A stretch of DNA of 47,171 bases. It comes from Candidatus Binatia bacterium (GTDB lineage: Bacteria > Desulfobacterota_B > Binatia > UBA9968 > JAJDTQ01). Positions 33,643 to 40,066 of this stretch are shown in pieces; within the stretch, counting starts at the first letter, position 1; each line of letters begins with the position of its first letter. The notes beneath the pieces are model-generated. The model made no database searches. It was not told where the DNA came from and saw only the letters and a list, made by a program, of their open reading frames with translations. Made by a program: the position numbers and the translations under genes. The stretch covers positions 1 to 47,171 of the forward strand of contig JAJDTQ010000028.1 of NCBI GenBank assembly GCA_022827045.1, written 5' to 3'.

Positions 33643-34599
33643 ATGGCGAACCTGCGCTTGACGCTCTCCTGCGGCGATTACGACCGCACCCGCTTCCTCA
33701 TCGAAGGCAAGGTGGCCACCCCCGGGATCGACCTGGAAGTGATCCCCTTGGCTTCTCCCGAGCGCCATGCCCGCTTTGCGCGCAGTCTCGAGTTCGACGT
33801 GTGCGAACTGCAGATGGGCGTGTTCCTGGGGTGGAAGAGCCGTGGCGTGCCGGTGACGGCGATCCCGGTGTTCCCCCACGTGAAGTTCTGTCACGGCGCG
33901 GTGGTGGTGCATTCCGGGGCCGGCATCGAACGTCCCGAGGACCTGCGCGGCAAGCGCATCGGGCTCCAGGCCCACTTCAATCCTATTGCGGTGTGGATGC
34001 GCGGCGTCCTCAAGCACGAGCACGGCGTCGCTCCCGGCGAGATACGCTGGATCACCAACTCCAAGGAGCAGGTGTCGCCCTGGGAGCCGCCGGAGTGGTT
34101 GCACGTCGAGCAGGCTCCCGCCGGCCGCCGCGTCACCGAGATGCTGGAGGCCGGCGAGATCGACGCCTACATGCTGCCCACCATCGGGTCGGCGTTCCGC
34201 GCCGGCAAGAGCGTGGGGTGCCGGCTCTGGCCCGACTATCGGGAGGTGGAGGCGGACTACTACCGGCGCACGGGAATCTATCCTCTCCGCCACACGGTGG
34301 TCGTCAAGGACGAAGTCCTGGAGAGGCATCCGTGGGTGGCCGAAACCCTGCTGCGGGCTTTCGAGGAAGCGAAGGTCCGAGGCCTCGAATACATGCGCGA
34401 TCCGCGGCGCTCCTACCTCGCGTGGTACGGCGAAGCCATCGAGGAAGACGAGAAAGTGCTCGGACGGGACCCGTTCCCGTACTCGGTGGAAGCGCAACGC
34501 CACGCCCTGGACACCATGCTGCTGTACGCCTCGGAGCAGGCGGTGACCACCCGCCGGCTTACCGTCGACGAGTTGTTCGCTCCCTCAACCCTGCGTTGA
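33643..34599 (+). CDS. 4,5-dihydroxyphthalate decarboxylase (Pht5)-like / NMT1-type binding-fold protein
   Basis: 318 residues without a signal peptide, so cytosolic. It begins MANLRLTLSCGDYDRTRFLI and continues with 'GIDLEVIPLASPERHARFARSLEFDVCELQMGVFL' in part and 'RPEDLRGKRIGLQAHFNPIAVW' in part. This pattern is shared by proteins called 4,5-dihydroxyphthalate decarboxylase, which have a periplasmic-binding-protein fold. The ATG at 33643 lacks a strong ribosome site; a GTG five codons upstream (33628) is the alternative. Its 3' end overlaps the convergent ABC ATPase gene by 15 bp. It may decarboxylate an aromatic acid in the cluster's pathway; decarboxylase function is not provable from sequence. 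Confidence 0.75.
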   Translation: MANLRLTLSCGDYDRTRFLIEGKVATPGIDLEVIPLASPERHARFARSLEFDVCELQMGVFLGWKSRGVPVTAIPVFPHVKFCHGAVVVHSGAGIERPEDLRGKRIGLQAHFNPIAVWMRGVLKHEHGVAPGEIRWITNSKEQVSPWEPPEWLHVEQAPAGRRVTEMLEAGEIDAYMLPTIGSAFRAGKSVGCRLWPDYREVEADYYRRTGIYPLRHTVVVKDEVLERHPWVAETLLRAFEEAKVRGLEYMRDPRRSYLAWYGEAIEEDEKVLGRDPFPYSVEAQRHALDTMLLYASEQAVTTRRLTVDELFAPSTLR

Positions 34600-35661
34600 C
34601 TGGGGAAAGAACTTGATGCGCTCCTTCGGCAGGGTGACGTAGACCTTGTCGCTGACGGGTGCCTTGTCCATTGTCTTGATCTGCAGCAGCGTTCCGGCCA
34701 CGCGAATCTCGTGGACGAACAGGTCGCCGAGGTACGTGCGCGACACCAACTCTCCGGGGAACTCGTTGTCCCGCCCGGTGGCGATCGGGCTCAGCTCCAG
34801 ATCCTCCGGGCGGATTCCCAGAGTGCCGGCGAGGCCCGGCCGGTCCGCATGCTCAGTCTTCAGCGTACCCAAGCTCGTCTCCACCGCTCCTTCCGCCCTG
34901 GTCTCGCCTTCCAGCCAGTTGATGGAGCCGAAGAACTCGGCCACCACCCGGTTGGACGGTCCCTCGTAGAGTTCCTCGGGGGTGCCCACGGACACGATGG
35001 CGCCCAGGCTCATGACCGCGATACGGTCCGCCACCACCATGGCCTCCACCTGATCGTGGGTCACGTACAACACGGTGATGCTGAGGCGCTTGGCCAGCTC
35101 ACGGATCTGCACCCGCATCTCTTCCCGCAGGCGCGCGTCGAGGTTGCTCAAGGGCTCGTCCATGAGCAGCAGCTTCGGGTTCACGGCCAGGGCGCGCGCC
35201 AGCGCCACCCGCTGTTGCTGGCCCCCGCTCAGGAGCGGCGACGGCCGCTCCGCGTAGTCCTCCAGTTGTACCAGCTTCAGCGATTCGTGGACGCGTTCCC
35301 GCACCAGGGACTTGTCGATCTTCTTGCGTCCACGCGTGAGCGGCAATGCCACGTTCTGAAAGACGGTCATATGAGGCCATATGGCGTAGGACTGGAAGAC
35401 CATGCCGATCTTCCGATCCTCGGGCGGCGCTGAGATCCCTTGGCTGGTGGAAAAGACCGTGGTGCCGTCGATCTCGATCTCGCCGCCGTCGGGCGTCTCC
35501 AGCCCGGCCACGCAGCGCAACAGCGTGGTCTTGCCCGAACCGCTGGGTCCCAGCAGCACGAAGAACTCGCCCTCCTCGACCCCTTGCGTCACGCCGCCGA
35601 GGGCCGCAACCTCGTTGCCGCCGACCCTGAAGATCTTTTTCAGTTCCTTGACCTGGAGCAT
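34585..35661 (-). CDS. ABC transporter ATP-binding protein (FbpC/PotA type), orphan
   Basis: 358 residues. Walker A 'LLGPSGSGKTTLLRCVAGLE', Q-loop 'MVFQSYAIWPHMTVFQNV', signature 'LSGGQQQRVALARAL', Walker B 'LLLMDEPLSNLD', H-loop 'LYVTHDQVEAM' and a C-terminal TOBE domain from about residue 280 ('GTLGIRPEDLEL'). This subtype powers FbpB or PotB/C-type permeases. No permease is adjacent, whereas two FbpA/FbpB pairs elsewhere in the window lack an ATPase, so it could serve one or both. CGGAGG precedes the ATG. It follows the alpha/beta hydrolase gene by 24 bp. Confidence 0.93.
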   Translation of the reverse strand: MLQVKELKKIFRVGGNEVAALGGVTQGVEEGEFFVLLGPSGSGKTTLLRCVAGLETPDGGEIEIDGTTVFSTSQGISAPPEDRKIGMVFQSYAIWPHMTVFQNVALPLTRGRKKIDKSLVRERVHESLKLVQLEDYAERPSPLLSGGQQQRVALARALAVNPKLLLMDEPLSNLDARLREEMRVQIRELAKRLSITVLYVTHDQVEAMVVADRIAVMSLGAIVSVGTPEELYEGPSNRVVAEFFGSINWLEGETRAEGAVETSLGTLKTEHADRPGLAGTLGIRPEDLELSPIATGRDNEFPGELVSRTYLGDLFVHEIRVAGTLLQIKTMDKAPVSDKVYVTLPKERIKFFPQSTQG

Positions 35662-35685
35662 GCGGGCCTCCGGAAGGGTAGCCGC

Positions 35686-36519
35686 CTATCCGATCGGATG
35701 ACGCGCCAGGAAGTCCTCCAGCGCGTCGATGGCGCCGGTGCCGTCCCAGAAGGTCATGTGGCGCACGCCCGGTACGAGCGCCAGCTCCGCCCCGGGGATG
35801 GCCTGCCCGAGCCGCCGGGCCGTGTCCACCGGCGTGCTGCCCTGCCGTTCCACCTTGTCGTCCTCGCCGCACAGCACCATCGTGGGCACCCGGACCTGTG
35901 GCGCCGCGGCCAGGGCGTCCCAGGTGAGGCGCGCGCGCTCATGGCGGCGAAACATCTCCACGGTGGACTGGCCGGACCACAAAGCGTCCGAGAGCGCGGC
36001 GGCCGCCGCGCGGTTGGCGTGATAGAAGGTCGGGTTGAACGCCATCCCATCGTTGTCCACGTGGGACTTGATGTACTGCTCGAACCCCATTTCCCGAATC
36101 TGGGCGTGGGTTTCCGGGGAAACCTCTCGCGGCGCGCCGACCAGGTTGCGGGAGCCAGGGCCGGTGGCTGTCATGGTGAGGGTGGCCACCAGGTCCGGGT
36201 GGGCGATGGCCAGGGCCTGAAGTATCTGGCCGCCGATGGCGAAGCCCACCACATGGCAGCGGGTGATGCCGAGGTGCGCCAGCAGCGCGGCGCAGTCCTC
36301 GGCGAACTGCGTGACGGTGTAGCCGTCGTCGGGTTGGCTGCTGCGACCGGTCCCGCGGCAGTCCATGATGACGGTCTCCCACCTCCGGCTCAGAGTGGGG
36401 ACCACCTGCAGCTTCCAGGGGTCCGACGGCCACCATGATGCGGGAACGAACAGCACGGGTTCTCCAGCGCCGTGCCGTTCGTAGTAGATTTCCACTCCGG
36501 CCAGCTTTGCCATCGGCAT
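35686..36519 (-). CDS. Alpha/beta-hydrolase fold protein with the nucleophile Ser replaced by Ala
   Basis: 277 residues. The fold is clear: 'VEIYYERHGAGEPVLFVPAS', 'ETVIMDCRGTGRSSQPDDGY', 'CHVVGFAIGGQILQALAIAH', 'RVPTMVLCGEDDKV' (acid) and 'VPGVRHMTFWDG' (His). The nucleophile elbow GxSxG reads G-F-A-I-G, so residue 94, which should be Ser, Cys or Asp, is Ala (codon GCC). Ester hydrolysis by the standard route is not expected. The ATG at 36519 is chosen over a TTG two codons upstream because GGAG lies 9 nt before it. Probably co-transcribed with the ABC ATPase. It could be a binding protein or a cofactor-free decarboxylase or dioxygenase-like enzyme. Confidence 0.85.
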   Translation of the reverse strand: MPMAKLAGVEIYYERHGAGEPVLFVPASWWPSDPWKLQVVPTLSRRWETVIMDCRGTGRSSQPDDGYTVTQFAEDCAALLAHLGITRCHVVGFAIGGQILQALAIAHPDLVATLTMTATGPGSRNLVGAPREVSPETHAQIREMGFEQYIKSHVDNDGMAFNPTFYHANRAAAAALSDALWSGQSTVEMFRRHERARLTWDALAAAPQVRVPTMVLCGEDDKVERQGSTPVDTARRLGQAIPGAELALVPGVRHMTFWDGTGAIDALEDFLARHPIG

Positions 36520-36624
36520 GTTCAAGTCTCCGTTCGAGTCGTTGTTGCGGACTTGCGGTCGCCCGGCAACCTGCGTTACGGCGGACCCGCCTAGGGCGCC
36601 CCGCTCATTGCCCCCGCCGCTGTC

Positions 36625-37869
36625 CTACGGCCGCCTGGGGGAATCCGCCCGCAATAGCTCCAGCAGCTCCGGACGCGGGAACCCGTCGACCCGGCGCTGT
36701 TGCTTCTCCTGATAGTCCCGCACCGCGGCCCGGGTCCGGGGTCCGAGGATGCCGTCCACCTCGCCGATATCGTATCCCTGGGCTGCAAGCAACCGCTGCA
36801 GTTCCTTGCGGTCGGGTTCTGCCATGGGACGGATCCCGCTGGGCCACGTCAGGACACGGCTCTCACCCCGCAGCCGGTCCGCGAGATGGCCGATCGCCAA
36901 GGCATACTTGTGCGCGGGATTGTATCGCATGATGGATCGAAAGTTCCGGCGTAGCAGGAAGGCGGGACCGTCCGGGCCGGCGGGCGCGTAGAGATATGCA
37001 CGGTCCTCGGGGTAGGGGAACCGCTTGCCGTCGGCGGGCCGCACGCCCCGGCGCTGCCACTGACGGATCGAGCGTTCGTGCTTGCGTCCGGCCAGGCCTT
37101 CGTCGAAGCGTTTCGGGAGGATAACCTCGTGGCCCCAGGGCTTTCCGGAGGTCCAGCCGTTCCGGCGCAGATAGTTGGCCGTGGACGCCAGTGCGTCTTG
37201 TGGTGTTTCCCAGATGTCGCGGCGGCCGTCGCCGGTGAAATCTACCGCGTAGGCCTGGTAGCTGCTGGGAATGAACTGCGTATGCCCCATGGCGCCCGCC
37301 CACGAACCGGTCATCCGCTCGATGGTGATGTCCCCGGCCTTGAGGATCTTGAGGGCCGCCAGCAGTTGGGTGCGGCCGAACTTGGCGCGGCGGCCCTTGT
37401 AGCCTAGCGTCGAGAGCGAGCGAATGACGTTGCGCTTGCCGCGCAGGGTACCGTAGAGCGTCTCCATCCCCCAGATCGCCATCAGCACGTGGCGGTCGAC
37501 GCCGTACCGGCGCTCGATGGCCTCCAGGTCGCCGGCGTGCTCGGCGAGCTTGCGGCGGCCTTCCCCGATGCGTGTGTCGGTTACGACCAGCGCCATGTAA
37601 TGGGAGGGCGGGAGCACGAACTCCGGCTGGCGGTCGTTTTTCTCGATGACTTCCAGGTCGGGGGTCAACCCGTGAAACGCACGGTCGTAGAGCGACCCCG
37701 GGATGCCGTGGCGGCGGGCCACGGCGCGAAACTCCCGGACGAACTTCTCGTAGGCTCTCTGGTCGACGGCGGCGGGTTGAACGGCGGGGGCACGAGCCGG
37801 ATCACCGGTGAGCGCGGCCAGTATAATGGCCGCCAACAAACCCGTGCCGATCTTCACGCCGCTGGCCAT
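36625..37869 (-). CDS. mltB: Lytic murein transglycosylase (MltB type) with C-terminal peptidoglycan-binding domain
   Basis: 414 residues. N-terminal signal sequence or anchor (residues 1-27), catalytic SLT/MltB domain (about 38-335) with catalytic Glu136 in 'AIWGMETLYGTLRG' and the family blocks 'GSWAGAMGHTQFIPSSYQAYAVDFTG' in part, 'DALASTANYLRRNGW' and 'SIMRYNPAHKYALAIGHLADRL' in part. A PG_binding_1 domain follows (about 350-408, 'LQRLLAAQGYDIGEVDGILGPRTRAAVRDYQ' in part). It cleaves glycan strands in the periplasm to form 1,6-anhydromuropeptides. The ATG of MASGVKIG is chosen since the signal begins there. Ordinary housekeeping gene here. Confidence 0.92.
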   Translation of the reverse strand: MASGVKIGTGLLAAIILAALTGDPARAPAVQPAAVDQRAYEKFVREFRAVARRHGIPGSLYDRAFHGLTPDLEVIEKNDRQPEFVLPPSHYMALVVTDTRIGEGRRKLAEHAGDLEAIERRYGVDRHVLMAIWGMETLYGTLRGKRNVIRSLSTLGYKGRRAKFGRTQLLAALKILKAGDITIERMTGSWAGAMGHTQFIPSSYQAYAVDFTGDGRRDIWETPQDALASTANYLRRNGWTSGKPWGHEVILPKRFDEGLAGRKHERSIRQWQRRGVRPADGKRFPYPEDRAYLYAPAGPDGPAFLLRRNFRSIMRYNPAHKYALAIGHLADRLRGESRVLTWPSGIRPMAEPDRKELQRLLAAQGYDIGEVDGILGPRTRAAVRDYQEKQQRRVDGFPRPELLELLRADSPRRP

Positions 37870-37906
37870 GTCGGAAAAGTGTATGCGTTTTGGCTCTCCC
37901 GCCCTG

Positions 37907-38077
37907 TCACGTGAACAGCTTGACGATGATGGCGATGAGCCCGGCAAGAATCGTAAGGGCACCCCACGCCATCTTGCTTTCGAGCTTGGATATGTCTGCC
38001 TTGGTGGCCAAGTGCGGCAGGGTGGTTTCGAAAGCCGTTTCCAGGCGAGTCATGCGTTCCTCTACACCGTTCGCCAT
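37907..38077 (-). CDS. 56-residue coiled-coil/membrane-anchor protein
   Basis: Starts MANGVEERMTRLETAFETTL after AGGAGA at 7 nt. Residues 5-34 form an amphipathic helix with 'TRLETAFETTLPHLATKADI' character, and residues 35-55 (MAWGALTILAGLIAIIVKLF) a single membrane helix. The design resembles XhlA/holin-like and DUF1640-type proteins, with a helical head and a tail anchor. No phage genes surround it. Longer upstream frames have no ribosome site. Function unknown. Confidence 0.6.
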   Translation of the reverse strand: MANGVEERMTRLETAFETTLPHLATKADISKLESKMAWGALTILAGLIAIIVKLFT

Positions 38078-38147
38078 GATGGTTCTCCTGTGGGTAACTC
38101 TTACCGCTGTTCCCACGAAAATCAACAGAATTTGGTCGACTCCTTGC

Positions 38148-38167
38148 TGGGCAACCCTGTTTGCCCA
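38148..38167. promoter_or_regulatory. Inverted repeat overlapping a promoter -35 region
   Basis: TGGGCAA-CCCTGT-TTGCCCA, 7-bp perfect arms around 6 bp, in the 192-bp divergent gap upstream of the deacetylase-like gene. It covers the putative -35 of the promoter at 38161-38189, the position of a repressor operator. No regulator gene is seen nearby. Confidence 0.4.
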
Positions 38168-38189
38168 ACGAAACCGCACTGGCTATATA
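38161..38189 (+). promoter_or_regulatory. Candidate promoter for the deacetylase-like gene
   Basis: TTGCCC (38161-38166), a 17-bp spacer and TATATA (38184-38189) match the sigma-70 layout, 4 of 6 bases in each box, about 80 bp before the ATG at 38270. Confidence 0.4.
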
Positions 38190-38269
38190 TTTGAGGGCTG
38201 CGTCATGTTCCTTGCCGCACGTCCTGCGCACTGAATAATCAGGATCATCGGACGAGAGGAGATTTCACC

Positions 38270-39130
38270 ATGCCCAGACCGCGCCCCATCAAGTGGCCGG
38301 ACAATGCCAAGATATGCGTCACCTTCATCATTCCGTGGGAGGTGTGGCCCGACAACTACGCCACCCGGGGCTCGCTCCAGCGGGTCAGCCATCCGCTGCC
38401 GCCGGAGAATGCCGTCTTCAAGCAGAACATGGCCGCCGTCACCGAGCGGGAGTACGGCGACCGGGTGGGCATCTGGCGCATCATGGACATGTTCGAACGC
38501 CACAACCTCAAGGTCACGTTCCTCATGAACGGCAAGAAGGTGGAACAGTTCCCCGACGAGTGCAGGGAGTTCCAGGCCCAGGGGCACGAGTTTTCCTCGG
38601 AGTGCTACGAGCACGAGTACGCCTTCATGTACACCCGGGAGGAAGAGCGCAAGTCGATCCACGACACGGTGGCCGCCTTCAAGAACGTGCTGGGGGCGCC
38701 TCCGACGGGTTATCTGTCGCCTGGTCACGCATCCACGGACAACACCCTGGAGCTGGTGGCGGAGGCGGGTTTCGTGTGGTGGGCCGATCCGCTCAACTCG
38801 GACGTCCCCTACACCGTGGAGGCCGCGGGCCGGAAGATCGCGGTGGTGCCCTACAACGTGCCGGGGTGCAACGACTACTCCACCTACGGCGGGGGGCGCA
38901 CGCCCAGGGACCTGCTGCAGATCATGAAGGACCAGTTCGACTACCTCTACTGGGAGGGGGAGCAGGGGGCGCCGAAGTTCTTTGCGTTCAACCTGCATCC
39001 GTTCGTCTCGGGCGTGCCCTACCGCACCAGGATCATCGACGAGTTCATCAAGTACGCCAAGGGCTTTTCCGACGTCTGGTTCGCCCGGAGGATCGAGATC
39101 GCCAACTGGACCCTGGAGCAGGGTTTCTGA
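38270..39130 (+). CDS. Polysaccharide-deacetylase-family (PuuE/NodB-fold) protein
   Basis: 286 residues, no signal peptide. Family landmarks of the allantoinase PuuE-like group: 'YGDRVGIWRIMDMFERHNLKVTFLMNGKKVEQFP' in part, 'QGHEFSSECYEHEYAF', 'PTGYLSPGHASTDNTLEL', 'FFAFNLHPFVSGVPYR'. The usual NodB TFDD segment is replaced by 'VTFIIPWEVWPDN', as in PuuE-like proteins. These are metal-dependent and act on C-N bonds such as cyclic ureides or N-acyl groups. GAGAGGAG lies before the ATG. It converges on the SDR of the MNIO operon with 12 bp between. An allantoinase-like amidohydrolase would fit the ureide/hydantoin theme; inference. Confidence 0.83.
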   Translation: MPRPRPIKWPDNAKICVTFIIPWEVWPDNYATRGSLQRVSHPLPPENAVFKQNMAAVTEREYGDRVGIWRIMDMFERHNLKVTFLMNGKKVEQFPDECREFQAQGHEFSSECYEHEYAFMYTREEERKSIHDTVAAFKNVLGAPPTGYLSPGHASTDNTLELVAEAGFVWWADPLNSDVPYTVEAAGRKIAVVPYNVPGCNDYSTYGGGRTPRDLLQIMKDQFDYLYWEGEQGAPKFFAFNLHPFVSGVPYRTRIIDEFIKYAKGFSDVWFARRIEIANWTLEQGF

Positions 39131-39142
39131 TACCGCAGACCG

Positions 39143-39913
39143 TCAAGCCTTGTTGTCTTCGCCGCGCCGTCGAAGCGAGACGGTGCTGTTGCCGCCGAGC
39201 GCGATGGTCCTCCCCCATATGCCGCGCGCGCGGTCGCTGAGCAGGAACGCCGCCACCGCGGCCACCTCGGTGACCGAAAGGGCCTCGTCCGCGTAGGCCG
39301 GACGGAAGCCCGCACGGGGCTCCTCGCGCCGGCCGGCGGCCACGGGTATTTGGACCGGCGCGGGCATCAGCACATTCAGGGTCACGTTTTCGCTCGCTAC
39401 CTCCGCGGCGACGGACTGGAGCCACGCCGGCAGCGCGGCGCTCGTGACCGAATGGACATGTTTCTCGATGCCGGTGCGGGCCATGGGCCACGGAACCATC
39501 CACAGCACCCGGCCCCAGCGACGGCGCCGCATGCCGGGCAGGAGCGTTTCGGTGGTGGCCTTGAAGCGCAGGAAGCCGTTTTCGAGCTGCGACCTCCAGG
39601 AGAGCGTGCGCCGGTCTTCCCGCGGCGGGCGCCGGGCGATTCCGAACAGGATGTCGATGGCGCCGAAGTCCGCGGTGACGCGCTCCACCAGGGCTGTGGC
39701 CGACGGCTCGTCCCAGGCGTCCAGGGGGTAGCCCGCGGCCCTGACGCGGCTCCCTTCCGCCGCCTCGGCTGCGACTCTTCGTGCCGCCCATTCCTTGCGG
39801 GCGCATACCGCCACGTTGGCGCCCTCGGCCGCGAGGGCTCCGGCCACGGCCCGGCCGACGCCCCGGGATCCGCCGAATACCAGCGCGTTTCTGCCCTGGA
39901 TGCCGAGATCCAC
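39143..39913 (-). CDS. SDR-fold protein lacking the catalytic residues (MNIO operon)
   Basis: 256 residues with an intact cofactor loop 'ALVFGGSRGVGRAVAGALAA'. The NAG motif is lost ('ILFGIARRPP'), the catalytic Ser strand reads 'RVLWMVPWPMARTG', and the Tyr-x3-Lys site reads His154-x3-Ser158 ('KHVHSVTSAALPAW'). It may still bind NAD(P) but cannot use the classical SDR mechanism. GTG start, 9 bp after the 47-residue gene, so it is the last member of the MNIO/exporter operon. It could be a structural or regulatory subunit, or a changed enzyme acting on the exported product. Confidence 0.85.
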   Translation of the reverse strand: MDLGIQGRNALVFGGSRGVGRAVAGALAAEGANVAVCARKEWAARRVAAEAAEGSRVRAAGYPLDAWDEPSATALVERVTADFGAIDILFGIARRPPREDRRTLSWRSQLENGFLRFKATTETLLPGMRRRRWGRVLWMVPWPMARTGIEKHVHSVTSAALPAWLQSVAAEVASENVTLNVLMPAPVQIPVAAGRREEPRAGFRPAYADEALSVTEVAAVAAFLLSDRARGIWGRTIALGGNSTVSLRRRGEDNKA

Positions 39914-39922
39914 GGCCGTCGG

Positions 39923-40066
39923 TCAGGGGCGCGACAGCCGCAAGAGGCCGGCCAGTACCACCAGCAGCGCGTACCGTGCGAGAAGCACCGCGTAGCGGGT
40001 CAGCAGCCACAAGCACCGTCCGGCCAGGGGGATGACCCCTTCCTCCCCGTGCGGCGACCTATCCAT
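39923..40066 (-). CDS. 47-residue hydrophobic protein in the MNIO/exporter operon
   Basis: Starts MDRSPHGEEGVIPLAGRCLW and continues with a strongly hydrophobic, Leu/Val/Ala-rich helix (about residues 17-43) ending LSRP. The ATG at 40066 overlaps the end of the ABC exporter gene (stop at 40059) by 8 bp, and its stop lies 9 bp before the SDR start. This packing supports a real, translationally coupled gene. It has one Cys (residue 18). It may be a small membrane subunit of the exporter; a peptide substrate is less likely given the hydrophobicity and its place after the transporter. Confidence 0.55.
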   Translation of the reverse strand: MDRSPHGEEGVIPLAGRCLWLLTRYAVLLARYALLVVLAGLLRLSRP

